DNA from: Augochlora pura | Lineage: Eukaryota; Arthropoda; Insecta; Hymenoptera; Halictidae | DNA: 64,000 nucleotides | Assembly (NCBI RefSeq): GCF_028453695.1 | Contig: NC_135773.1 | Location: forward strand, 18,476,001 to 18,540,000 | Reading direction: 5' to 3' | Shown: piece after piece, positions 35,666-46,897 of the stretch | Layout: each line of letters opens with the position of its first letter | How positions within the stretch are numbered: position 1 is the stretch's first letter | Program-made: the position numbers and the translations under genes | Notes under the pieces: generated by a model | The model's database searches: none | The model's input: only the letters and a program-made list of their open reading frames with translations | What the model was told of the DNA's origin: nothing

Positions 35666-36749
35666 CAGAGTGTCCCAGCATCTACGGTACGAACGAAGTG
35701 ATTCCATATGAAAAAACAAATTGAAAATAAAGGATAAAATTTGTTCAGTCGATACTTGGTTGCGGCGAAAATCGACTTTATTTACTCAGCATATTCAATA
35801 ATTTTTGCATTTTTAAATTAAATTGGTGACCAAACTGTATGTCTCATTTTTATCTAAATTCATTTTAAATCTATTTTAAATCTATAGACAGAAATGGGCA
35901 ATATAGTAGATCATGTTACGCGATGTAGCCAGCAGCTGTTTATTTAATAATTTATTTATTACCTACCGAAGATCGTGATACAAACGTCAAATAACAATTC
36001 TGCTTCGTTTATTAAAAAATTATAAAGTCATAAAATTATACTATGAAATAGGAATCAAGTAGCTCGTCTGGCCATGACATCGCAATTCTACTTCTTAGTG
36101 TGCTAGAAGCAACGCGAACTTGACGCATTGTCCAACTCAGTTTCCTTAAATAAAATGTATTGGAAATTGTTTAGAATTTCATAAGAAACTATAAAAAATA
36201 GTTTAGAATTAAAGAATTACTTTCGACAACAAGAATGAGTCGTAATAACATTGTTTCCTTGTTACATATACGATAATTCACAGTAGTCAAATATCAAATG
36301 GACAGTGTGGAGAGCCGAGTAAAAGCAGTATAGCAGGGAACGTGTTAAATGATAAACACAGTCAGTATATATTACACAGACTTTATTTCAAAGAATGAAT
36401 AAGACGACATTGAAATCTCCAAAAATACAAGCTTGAATAAATTTTTTTAGCATATCATAATAGTTACTCCTCTGAACCAGCTATTGTTTTTCTCTGACAT
36501 TTTTCCTATCATAAGAAACCAGCAAGATATCTTAGACGCTCGAGTTAACCTCTCCCTCTAGCGCTCCTTTTATGCTGTGACCGTATTGTCTTTATTTACC
36601 TTCGTTTCTATACTTTGATAACAGAAGAATTTATTTTTATTTCGATGTAGAAGAAATTAATAATATTCATATTTAGTAGACCTTGCATAAAATCTTCACT
36701 ACGAGTCTGACTCGTTTTTGTAGTGCAAGGAGTTAATCGGAACACTCTG
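35666..36749. mobile_element. TA-flanked DNA transposon remnant, about 1.08 kb
   Basis: The left end is CAGAGTGTCCCAG and the right end CGGAACACTCTG, inverted with mismatches. TA flanks both sides (35664-35665 and 36750-36751). The body is AT-rich with no transposase frame. A family-A TTAA MITE is inserted just inside the right end. Similar to the 353-bp element at 58405 in its end type only. Possible but unproved mariner/Tigger relative. Confidence 0.5.
36545..36736 (-). mobile_element. TTAA-type MITE, family A, copy 2 (shortened, nested)
   Basis: The right end AGTGCAAGGAGTTAA and the inner palindrome ACGAGTCTGACTCGT (36701-36715) match family A in reverse. AATTAATAATATTCATATTT and CTTTGATAACAGAAGAA match the copy at 62810. 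Its left end TTAACCTCTCCC is diverged and it is about 45-60 bp shorter than other copies. It interrupts the element at 35666-36749. Confidence 0.8.
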
Positions 36750-36751
36750 TA

Positions 36752-37064
36752 TATCGGCCAGATAAATCCAACGGAAAGCTTTCATTTCTAAAGCCTCGAA
36801 TGAAAGAACGTTACCGTTTCCTGCCGATTTATCTATGCTTGTAGAATCGCTACAATTTTCGGCACAACTTGTATCTGTCCCGAATAACCGGAAATCCCTG
36901 TGCCGGTTGATCAACGCGAGGGTTAAAGAGCCCGTTCGGAACAGAGTTATTGACAGAGAGGCGGCGTCGATTGAAACACGGTTCATATGGGAAGGTTAAC
37001 AACAGTCGGGACGTGACGCGAATCGATCGGAGCAAATAAACAAAACGACGTAATAGGGAGACGA
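36752..37064. other. GC-rich spacer
   Basis: No gene or repeat end is seen. Confidence 0.4.
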
Positions 37065-37112
37065 GCGAAGCAGAGCAGAGCAAAGCAAAGCAAAGCGAAG
37101 CAAAGCGGAGCG
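37065..37112. repeat. AGCAA/AGCGA pentamer tandem repeat
   Basis: About nine 5-bp units of AGC(A/G)(A/G) form. On the minus strand they give the Leu/Cys/Phe/Ala false peptide seen in several frames. Confidence 0.85.
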
Positions 37113-37659
37113 TAGGTGCAGAGACATAGCGACGCAACATCCGGCCACCTCCTTTCCCAGATGCAATCGTTTATAAACACATGACCGCCCTATTAGTCCT
37201 GTATTTACAACGGTCGGTCGACCGCGTTAATTGAATGAATCGATATGTCCACTTGCACGGATTAATCCGGCCGATACTTCGCTAATGTGGAATAACGAAG
37301 GGCGCCGGGAATCGGGCCCGCGTGTGCAAGGAGATTAGCCGGGTCTCATCCAGACAGAGCCGATGCTTTTTTACGCGATCTTCGATAAATTGGCTAATTG
37401 ATGCGGCAGATAATTGGTCACGTTCCCGCCGCCTTGATTCTCTCGCATCCGGGCACTACCAATCATATACGGCTGCCGGTTTCAGAACACATTATCCCGT
37501 TAATAATTTCCGATCGCTCACTTCCCTGGAAATTACACCGGCACTCTGCAACTAAATACATTTCTTGCAGCTGCGCGAGATTATATTTTTGCGATGTTCC
37601 ACGAATGAAGAAATAATACCAAGGCCACGAATTGTTTGAGCGGCGTTAGGGTATAGTCT
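37113..37659. other. GC-rich unique island
   Basis: The CpG-rich sequence includes TTAATTGAATGAATCGATATG at about 37227. I see no domain-bearing frame. It is a candidate for conserved non-coding DNA, by composition only. Confidence 0.45.
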
Positions 37660-37907
37660 TTAACCTCTACAGGGATGAATTTTTATAGTAGGGAACAAAC
37701 TATTTAATTGTTTCTTTTTTATTTATCATTCATCTCATTTCATTCGATGAGGTTTTGTTCGTATTGCTGAAGAATTCTGTAGCGAATATTTTTCAACTGA
37801 TTCTCATTTTGTTTACACTTAGAATAATCATAATTTTAAGAAAATACAATTATATAATTTACATATAAGTAGCGACTAAGAGTCGCCTCTCGTCCGTTGA
37901 GGGTTAA
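37660..37907. mobile_element. Probable TTAA-type MITE with weak TIRs
   Basis: TTAA is at both borders (TTAACCTCTACAGGG and CGTTGAGGGTTAA) and the length (248 bp) is typical. The terminal repeats match over only about 9-10 bp. No second copy is seen in the window. Confidence 0.5.
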
Positions 37908-38119
37908 CAAAGCTCATAAGAAGAAAAGGACCCGGATGGTAGCAACAATTTTGCATTTGCCAAGTACGTAATTTCGTCTAGCTGGAACAAGCTGTTGGAA
38001 AAACTGTGGGCTAGAATGACCGATAAATCTCGCCAGTCTGCATCGCGATTTTATTATAGCCAGACGACCGGTTGGTCCAATAAAGATCACGCGTAACGTG
38101 AACCCTGTAATGGCCGGGT
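37908..38119. other. Unique sequence
   Basis: Nothing is recognised. Confidence 0.4.
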
Positions 38120-38182
38120 TACCAGACTAGACCAGGGTAGATCGGAGTAGACCAGAGTAGACCAGGCCAGGTCAGGCCAGAC
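38120..38182. repeat. AGACCAGRGT degenerate 10-bp repeat
   Basis: Units such as TAGACCAGGG, TAGACCAGAG and CAGGCCAG stand in tandem, five to six copies with substitutions. Confidence 0.75.
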
Positions 38183-41100
38183 TTCGATTATCCACCTCCG
38201 TTGTGGAGTGGAAAGCTTTCCACGGAACGTTCAAGATTTAAGAACGAGCGCGAGCGCTTGCGGGCTGCCGAGAGAGGGCCGAAGCACGCAAGGATGCGTG
38301 CGCGAATGCATTTCACACCTGCCTGCGTAAATACGAGAAGCCGACGACGCCAGGTCCGATTTAATTTGCGGCTGCGAACTAAACACGAGATACGTCGGTT
38401 CGGTGCCGGTCGAATAAAATCGTGGTACAGTCTGTTTACAACATGGGAAACCAGCCTCGTCGACGAGTGACGAGAACAACATCCTAATTTCACAGTTTCC
38501 GTCGAGATGTATAGGGTGTTTATTTGTGTTGAGGGTTGTGTGGAATAAAATCTCGTATAGAGTAAAACTTGTGTAAATAACTATATTTAAAGTAACTATA
38601 TTGCATTGGTATATATATTAGTAACTATATTTAAAGTTTAAGTAAAACAATAGGCATAGGATACGAAGAGCACGGACTGCAAAAAACTGGTAATTTTAGG
38701 CTACAGTACACATTTTTGTACCTAGTCACAGATACACCTGAACCCTAATAAAAGTTCCGTACTCTATATAGAAATTCGTCGTTCTGCTTAACAATTTATA
38801 TTTAGCTGATACGCTAAATACTATATTTAGCTCATACAAAAATACAACAATAATTCAATATTTTTCAAGGTCATTGATGTTTTTTTAAATGGAATTATAT
38901 ATTGCTATCAATATATTATGATAGCTCAGAACACAAGATGAATATAATTATGCGTTACTATACGTCATTATATTCGTAATAGGTCACGTCAAGGTCATGT
39001 TGCTACGTGAATTCACGTTGAATTATTCCAATAGAGTTTTCATTATAATGATGAAAATATGTAATACCATTAAAAAAAACATTCTGCCCATGAAGTCTCG
39101 AAAAATATGTCCTTTAAGAAAAATAATCATTTCCACCGCAATATGCATCCTTTCGAACCATAAAATCTATTTCTCTAGAATATTTTATTATCGTTACTGC
39201 CAACGGAGATACTGTTTTGTAACAACTTTGGCGAAACAACCAGTAGAATGATCGGTTAATTATTATTTGAAACGAAATTAAATTTCATTAAAAAACTCTT
39301 TGAAAACGTGATCGAGGTCAACGGAATTCGAATTATCGAAGCGTTGCGCTCCTGCGGAAGGAATCGTGGTTCGCACGGTTAACACAGAGAGCAAGTTTAT
39401 TCTTCGCTCGCGTTCCAACAACGAGAGAACATTGAAACCAACACGCCAGTACATTTTGCTGGAAATTCGACGATATGACAGGTTAATTATCGTTTATGGA
39501 ATGATCCGACGTTCGATACAAATCCCGGCCGAATGAAACCAAGCAGCAGCAGCGGCAACAGCAGCAGCACCGTCAGGATTACTATAATTACCGTGCAACC
39601 CGGCCATGCTGGGAGCTGCGTTTTCATTACGCGGATAATTTTGCCCGCGTCTCATTGTCCGTGTCCCCGGCATTCGCTCTCGGATCTGGCCTTTGTTAGG
39701 CGGATCAAGGAGACGCTCGGCGTCGTGACTCCTGACATCCTCGAGGTTCTCGACGCCGAGCGTCGCCGTCCGGAGACGTTCCCGGCTCGTTGGTTCGTCT
39801 CTTGAAAAAAAAAAAAAAACAAGAAGATCGTCGCTGGCGGGTCGTTTGCGGTTGATGTTGCAGCTGCAGCTTCACTGCGATCTCCTTTTTCCGTTTGAGC
39901 TGCGCCGCTGCTTCGGCTGCATCGTCTCCGGGTAGTAGGATTTGGTGTATTTGCGTGGCAGTCGGCCGTACCTCAGAGTTCCCTATCGCGAGCAGAAGTG
40001 ATTGATGTTGAAGGCGTTTCGCAGCACGAGCCGGAGTACCAGGTATTGCGGGTAATTACCCTGGCCGGTAAACGTTGTGTAAACACCACCCACGGCACTG
40101 TTCTCCGGCACTTTCCCCTCCCTCTCCCTCTCTCTCTGTCTCTCTCCGCGCCTCGCCGTTCCTCGCCGTTCCTCGCCGTTCCGCTCAAGCAGGTTTCCGT
40201 TCGGTCGGGTTGTTCGTGGCCACCTCGACGTCCCGGAATCTGCATTTCGTTCACCTTATCCGCCGTTATGAGCGCCGTAGATAAACGCCATCCCCTGGAC
40301 GCCGTGTCGAACCGGTGAACACGGCAGAGGACAGCATTTCTTTTCTCGTGTCCTGGCGCCTTCACCCTTTCAATGTCGGTCTAAAGAATTGCGTGCACCT
40401 GAGCGAAATATATCGAATCTGTTTGATATAGTTTGGTGAAGCTTCGAATAGACACTATAAAAATTTTGTAAAACCTGACAATTATATTTATTGTATGTAA
40501 TAAATGTATAATATTATATAATAAAAGAACTAGAACTAACTAAAAGAATTAAAAAGGGTTAAAGTTAAATATGCTGTAGTGTAAAATGACGGAAGAATAT
40601 TCGGAAGAATCAAATTACAAAACGATTTAGTCATAAACAAGATTATCGTAATACCTGTTTGGACAAATGCCATATACGTGGGTATATGGCATGTACTTTT
40701 TCAAAGCATCATCCGCTTATTAGAAATAGAAAAATGTTACGACGAATTCGTGATAGTTTAAAGATTGCCACAATTTGTCGATTCGACAGAATCGACTTAT
40801 AAAGTATGAAATTGGTCGCGAGCAGCATGGAGAAACAAGGATCCGCCCAGACACGAGACACCTGCGATTGGCTCGGTGAACCAAATATGGGATTCGCAGC
40901 GTGTAACGAAACTAAACGGTTGGTATGGTATTGCTGTTTTCACGGGGCGAGAGAACGTAGCGCGCTGCCGGGAACTAAAACATTGCCCGATGAAGCGGAC
41001 AACTGAAAAATAACACGGACAAATGGGAGGTCGGGCAACCGCTACAATTGCCGGTTAATTCAATCGAAAGAAAAAAATGATGGCCGGGCACGCGTCGATA

Positions 41101-41237
41101 CTCGTGTGCCACCGGCACGACATCCGAATCTTTGATCGTCGCGACACACAATAGAATAAAACACGTATTATAGCTTCATCGAATCTTTAATTCTTTACGC
41201 ATCGAATTTTTTTCCTTAAATGTAACAAAATTTATGC
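38183..41237. other. Unique sequence with small simple repeats
   Basis: GC-rich at 38183-38510 and 39300-40380, AT-rich at 38510-39290 and 40380-40800. It contains an AGC-rich run (39541-39570), a 15-base A run (39805-39819), CT repeats (40118-40148) and three tandem CTCGCCGTTC units (40153-40185). TATAGGGTGTTT at 38510 resembles a transposon end, but no clear partner was found. The frame at 39533-39805 starts in the AGC run and has no known domain. Confidence 0.5.
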
Positions 41238-41914
41238 AATAGAAAACCTTCCTTTTGGATTGCTCGCTCATCCATTTCTATTGCTCCCGCCCCTTTATTG
41301 TTTGGCGACTCCCCGTTTGTATTGGCCCCACCTCCTTTTGGGTTGTTCCTTCTTCCTTTGTATTAGCCTCTCTTTTTTTTGGATTGTCCTCCCTTTTGTA
41401 TTACCCCGCCCTTTATTGTATTAGCCTCACTCTTTTTTAAATTGGTACCTACTGTTTTGTATTAGCCTTCTTCCTCTTTAAACCTACTACCTTTTTCTAT
41501 TGGTCCTTCTCCTTTTGTATTAACGCTTCCCACTTTGTATCAGATCTTCCCTTTTTTGTATTGAGCCCTCCCCCTTTTTGTATTGAGCCCTCCCCCTTTT
41601 GTATTATCCCCTCCCTCTTTAAAGCTGCTCCCCTGTTCTATTGACGCTTCCCCTGTATTGACGCTTCCCACTTTGTATCAGATCTTCCCTTTTTTGCATT
41701 GGGCCCTCCCCCTTTTGTACTGGCCCCGCCCTCTTTCAACCTGCCACCTTTTCTTTTGACATTTCCTCTTTTGTATTGACACTTCCTCCTTTGTATCAGC
41801 TTCACCCTTTTTGTATTGGACCATCCCCCTTTTGTATTTGCCTCTCACACTTTTGCATTGGCCCCTTCCTTTTTGCCTTAGCCCCTTCTACTATTGCATT
41901 TACCTCTTCCATTA
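41238..41914. repeat. Large degenerate minisatellite, C-rich (CCTCCCCCTTTTGTATTGGCC)
   Basis: About 680 bp of units of roughly 18-21 bp read CC(C/T)CCCTTTTTGTATTG(G/A)(C/G)CC, more than thirty in number. A higher-order duplication is visible: the block ACGCTTCCCACTTTGTATCA plus the units after it occurs near 41524 and again near 41658. The complement, AATACAAAAGGGGG, is the same motif as at 48313. Confidence 0.88.
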
Positions 41915-42528
41915 TGGTTCGCGTGGATGTGTACACGAAAGCTTCAGGTAAATATCCGAAACTTCTGTTTCAGACAGGCGATAAATTTTACTGAAATAGT
42001 AATCTTTATTTAAAAAGGTCGTGTCTGTTGCCGCAGCAGCGGCATTGCGATGCAGAAAATGAAACAGCCGTTTCTCAGTCTCAATCGACCGCGTGATAAG
42101 CTATTGACACGTTCTATAATTATTCACTTTCCTTCGTTAATTATATCGTATGTATTTGGCATTGCTTAAATAATCTCCCGTAGCTTTGCTAATTATTCGC
42201 TGAATTCTGTTCAGACGCGGAATTATTTAAATTACGATATCATTTTAGCATTTCGTCGGGGTTACTTATTATTAATCTCATTTGCATACATCGCATAAAA
42301 GTTTTATACGGCGCACACGAGGTATCGTGCGCAGCAGATAATTAAAACAGCTGAGGCGGTTAAATTACTTAGCCGATCGAGACTCGAGGTCTCGAGTTTA
42401 AATAAAGAAAACGTTTCAATTATAATCTCATATTCCTGGCACTCATCAGTGTTGCTACTTTTTGAATGAGATTTGTTTGAAAATTGTATAGCATATACGC
42501 TTCGCACAGTGAGTATGCCTGCAAAGTA
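41915..42528. other. Unique AT-rich sequence
   Basis: TCGAGACTCGAGGTCTCGAG near 42377-42396 is a small palindromic cluster. No gene is recognised. Confidence 0.45.
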
Positions 42529-42788
42529 TTAACACATCTTGCCCGGGAAGCGACTAAAGTCGTTATTATTGATTTTCTTAGTTTTTAATTTCTGACAAGT
42601 TGTTTTTATTTTTTTAAAGGGAATAAAGAAATTGTTTTTAACACAGAAACTGAAACTTTGATCAAAAGACCCTAATGTTTAAAAACTACAGTTATCTTAT
42701 GCAGAAGGAATTTTGCGTCCGAACTGCAAAAAATCGCCCGCTGCACGGTAAGACTCTGGCGGCAAAGTGCCCGCGCAAGATGTGTTAA
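42529..42788. mobile_element. TTAA-type MITE, TTGCCCG ends
   Basis: The left end is TTAACACATCTTGCCCGGG and the right end GCCCGCGCAAGATGTGTTAA. The TIRs are perfect for 14 bp, then imperfect. TTAA is at both borders and the length is 260 bp. Confidence 0.85.
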
Positions 42789-44698
42789 ACAATGACACGT
42801 TTGAAATCAAGTTGGGAACTGTGAGCAATAGAGAGTTAACTTTTCTAGATCTCAGTCGACCGTCTCACGAGACTCCGGGTCAAGCAAATTGCGATGTGTC
42901 ATTTGAAGAATGCTTCGACGTGTCTATTTGCAGCTTCTCCTTCTATTTCCAACAGAGAAATCGGAGCCGAAGGGACGGCGTTTGAAAGGGTAAGGCGAAC
43001 GCGAAGTTTTAGGTTGCACAGGAAGCTACCGAGGGTCCGCCACCCTTTCTACTTGCCTCGGCGTCTACCTTCCGCCACCCTGGAGCACGGAGCCTCCTGC
43101 CCGGAGTTCTACGGCGCTCTCGAGCCGACGCGCGACGCCTGATCCGCGTCTATGTATCCGGTCACGTAGACACCGTTCGGGTCCGGGCGTCTCGACGCTC
43201 CGACGAGTCCTTTTACGGGACTCGAGACGCTTCGCTAATTCCCCGACATCACGTACGGCCGAGTGCATCTCTCGATTATGTGTCAACGCTCTCCTCTTTG
43301 CTGTTAATAATACGATTTATATTGAATTTCCGATTTTCACGCGACAATTTATTACTCCGCGTACGCGTCGTTAACATGTTTTAATTGCACTGTATTATTT
43401 CACGCTCGTTAGCGAAAAACCGGTTCGCGAATAAATTCTTATTTATTTGTTCGTCATTTACGGGCGTAGAAGCTTTTGTGTAGAATGATTGATCACCGGC
43501 TAATCGCAGGTAATCGTACGCCGTGCAGGATATCGCGTTCTCTTAAATGAACATTTAAATTTATCGAACGATGTTGGAATTTTATGCCTAGCCAATGCGA
43601 ACGAATTAGAAAAACTAAGCCACAAATGTTATTTTATCACCTGGTATTTCAATCACAGAACGTAGTATAAATTCAAATATATCAATTCGAATAATGCGAC
43701 AGTGTTCAAACCAAATTTGTATAGCATACGTAGTTTTAAAAAAGTCAAGACGACCTGAGTTTTTTTTTTAACTAAAAGAGTTGTACGATATTTTTATTAT
43801 TGCTCTTTTGATTAACGTAAATGTGACAAGAATCGGTGCGACGGTTAGGGCGAACACTCTTTACCGGGTTTTTTTCGTGAAAAGCGAATAACAGATTTCC
43901 CGTTAATTCGATAGAAAGCGGCTAAAGATCCAACGATTTCCTCGGCCGACTGACCGAGTACGAAACAATCTCCCGAGATCCTGCCGAGTTCAGGATAATT
44001 CGATCGCAAGCGATGCGAGAGAACGGAGCAGGAAGTTGCGCCGAAAAAAAAAAGGAAACTAAGCCAAGTAACGGGACGTCGGAAGAGAATGGGATAGACG
44101 ACGGGACGGGGGAATAACTTTGAAGCTCTCAGGACAGACTGAAATTTTTATCGAACGGTGAAGTTAACTCGCAGCAGAAAAAAAAGAAAGAAGCAGAGTG
44201 TGCCATACAAAATGTAGCGTGTGCTGTGCAAACGGCGCGCAGAAGTCTAGAAACTGCGGCATGAATGTTTGCTCACGGAAGAGGCGGCTACGTACACGCG
44301 AAAGTAAGGCAATTTTTCTCTGTATTGGCGCGGGGGTTGGTTGCGGGGTTGGTTGCTCTCTATCCCCTTGAGGAGAGTGCTCTCGACGACTCCAAGGCGC
44401 AAACTTTCCGCCTGCCGGAATAGAATGTCTTTCGAAATTATTACGTTATCGAGCGGCGAAAGATACACAGACAGATTTCGCGGAGAGAATCTCCACGAGC
44501 GGAAATCGCTCGTAAATACATTCGGGGTCATCTCCGAGCTAACTGGAACACATCATCCAACAATAGATCGCGCCGGATCGATCCAGGAAAATTTACTGGC
44601 AGAAACAATCGTCCTAAATGAATATTACGGCACCCATTTCTGTGGTTGCCGAACAGAATTTCACACGTTGCATGATTTCACTTCCCAGATAATGCTGC
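42789..44698. other. Unique sequence, GC-rich 42880-43300 and 43830-44600
   Basis: No repeat termini are seen. The 158-codon frame at 44341-44817 runs through the TTAA MITE that starts at 44699, so it is not a gene. Confidence 0.5.
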
Positions 44699-44960
44699 TT
44701 AACCCTCTTAGCGCCGGGCGAAAAAGCCAAATTTCACAGTTTGCTAGGATTTGGAGAAAGACTCATAAAAACCAAACGAAAAGCAATATTTATATAATTC
44801 AAAAAGCAGTGAATTAAGGACGAAATTGAGAATGGAACAATGACGGCAATTTTTCTATATTCATTGGAAATTATATAAATAAGGAAGGTATAAGTATAAG
44901 GCACTTTTCGCCAGAGCTGCGCGAGCCGATATATCGGCCCTCCGGCACTAAAAGGGTCAA
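44699..44960. mobile_element. TTAA-type MITE, AGCGCCGG ends
   Basis: The left end is TTAACCCTCTTAGCGCCGGG and the right end CCGGCACTAAAAGGGTCAA, inverted with a few mismatches. The right border is TCAA instead of TTAA. Length is 262 bp. GATATATCGGCC lies just inside the right end. Confidence 0.7.
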
Positions 44961-46670
44961 AGCTCTGATCAACGCATCACTTATTATAAATCAGTTGCAA
45001 TAATTCTGCTGATCTGCTTCGTTTTAGTACTGCCTCAGATTGCATAATTTTTTCAAACTAACCGAATTTATTTCCGTAACCTTCTTTCTGATAAATACAT
45101 TAAATCCTCTCTGCTACAGTTGAATGAATGTGTTGCCTTAAATTCTTTGAAATTGTGGTTTTCGACGGCTTTCCTAGCAGCCACAGAACGAAGAATCCGG
45201 CAACGTATCGCTCTCGATGAAATTGCTTACTTAGTACGAATGCATCTCGAAGCGTAAAATTGATCGCCAATGATTGACGGCATTGGCTGCGATGCCGAGT
45301 ACAGTTATTCAGAAGATAAAACTGGAGCGCGCGAAACAACGCGGTCAGAGAAATTCCAGAGGAATTTGGTGAGCTCTCGCGAATCCCGGTGCCGCGAAAC
45401 AAAACCGAAAAAACAAAGAACCGCCGGGGAACAGTCGCGCAGTCGGTTTGCTCGAGCGTGATTCGTCCCGTACTCGAAAAAGCACGAAATCGTTCCCGAA
45501 AGCCGAAAAAGCAAGGCGGCGGCTGCGTTACCGCGCCAGAAATTTTGTTCATCCGATCGCATTGTGTCAAGAGTTTCAAGATCGATCTCCGCGTTGCCAA
45601 GTGGCTCTCGTGATTCTTCGAATTCCACTGTGCGCGATCGTTTCATTCGCGAATAATACGCGCAGTCGATGAACGGGCAGTTTCGGAGCCGCGACTCACC
45701 CCTGCAGAAAAAGAAACCACTTTTCATCGGGGTACAACCGGTTAAAGAGTGTGTCCGCGATAGGAGGTAAAAGCGCAAGGTGTACGTTTAATTGCCGTCC
45801 AGTAGGACCGATAAGTGGTGGCTGTCGTTGACTTTGATCGCACTATTATTCCAGGCTCGTAAACGGTCTCGGCCTGCCGCGCTGGGAAATGGTAATGAGC
45901 CCACGAGCCGAGCCTATGCACGTTCTTATCTGAGGCGCGTGCACGCGCGCGTGTTCTCACGGCTGACAGATAGCCCGGCAAGAAGAATCGCCGTCAAAAT
46001 GAAATTAAACTACGGATCGGGTGAACGGATAAGATGGCGACCGGCCGCCTCGCCAGTTTTAAATGGTCACCGTATCGCACAGCTTTCCGCGCTCTCTTCG
46101 TGAAAAATTCTGCCGACGATCGCGATCCCAGATTCGAGACATGCCAGCAGGCGCGCGGCGTCCACGATAAACACTAACTAAGTAAAACGGNTTGCGTTTC
46201 GCTAAGCCTAAGCCTTTCTCCACCGGGAGATGGATTATGATTGGTCGAAAGGTTCTTTCGTACGTTGTCGTCTCATTTTCGTCGCGATAATAACGAAAAA
46301 GGCCGATTATACGCGAATTCCGAAGCCTCCTTTGGAGTTTCAAAGTACTGTTTGCGCGCGATCCGTCGTTTACTTTCATTACTCCAAGATAAATACACCC
46401 GTCCTTCGATTTTTGCGAATTTTTGTTGCATGCAAATTTCTTTTGCGCGATCGAAAATCGCGTAAATAATGTCTGTAAACACACGAGACATAATATTGAA
46501 CACAGAAGCTAGTAGAAGTTTTTGAAGTACACGTTTACTTTACATATTTTAACAAAAATATAATTACTACGCAAGAGAAGTACTGAAAAAGAGAAGTAAA
46601 ATTTTTGTTTCAACCTTCTCGTTTTAATTGACACAATTGTCTTTCTGCAAGTTCGACTACATTTTCATTA
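44961..46670. other. Unique sequence, GC-rich 45280-46480
   Basis: Open frames of 141-166 codons on the minus strand overlap plus-strand frames over the same bases and lack domains. One base is undetermined at 46191. No gene is called. Confidence 0.5.
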
Positions 46671-46897
46671 TTGACATTTAAATGAAAGTTTTTTCGATGT
46701 ACGAAGGAACTTGATTAAAAAAAAAACATATTCTGCGATATTACTAGACTTATTTTAAAAACTATCTTTATAATAAATTAATTATAAAGTTAATAAATTT
46801 TTAATTTCCTATACGTATTTATTTTTCATTTCCAAACGAGAAAATCCCCAGTCCTGCAGTAAGCCTACGGGAAATATATACGGTCATTGAAGTGTAA
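46671..46897 (+). mobile_element. TTAA-type MITE, family H, copy 2
   Basis: The left end is TTGACATTTAAATGA and the right end TCATTGAAGTGTAA. The interior TTATTTTAAAAACTATCTTT and the right block GAGAAAATCCCC..TAAGCCTACGGG align with the copy at 33462. The borders have decayed from TTAA. Length is 227 bp. Confidence 0.65.

Noticed and set aside
38508..38780. TATAGGGTGTTT ... GTACTCTATATA as a transposon pair
   Set aside because: The candidate ends match over too few bases and flanks are inconsistent.
39533..39805. Possible exon with RRIKETLGVVTPDILEVLDAE
   Set aside because: The last part looks protein-like, but the frame starts in an AGC repeat and I could not match it to a family or find clear splice sites.
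40545..40565. AAAAAGGGTTAAAG as a TTAA MITE end
   Set aside because: No inverted partner was found within 600 bp upstream.
29401..43130. Shared SCPE(I/F)YG peptide at about 29428 and 43098
   Set aside because: Seven residues in two unrelated frames with no further similarity on either side, so treated as chance.
44341..44817. 158-codon plus-strand open frame
   Set aside because: The C-terminal third is inside a TTAA MITE (44699-44960), and the rest has no domain.
45100..45778. Overlapping 157- and 166-codon minus-strand frames
   Set aside because: Two frames of one strand and three on the other are open over the same bases, which is composition and not coding.
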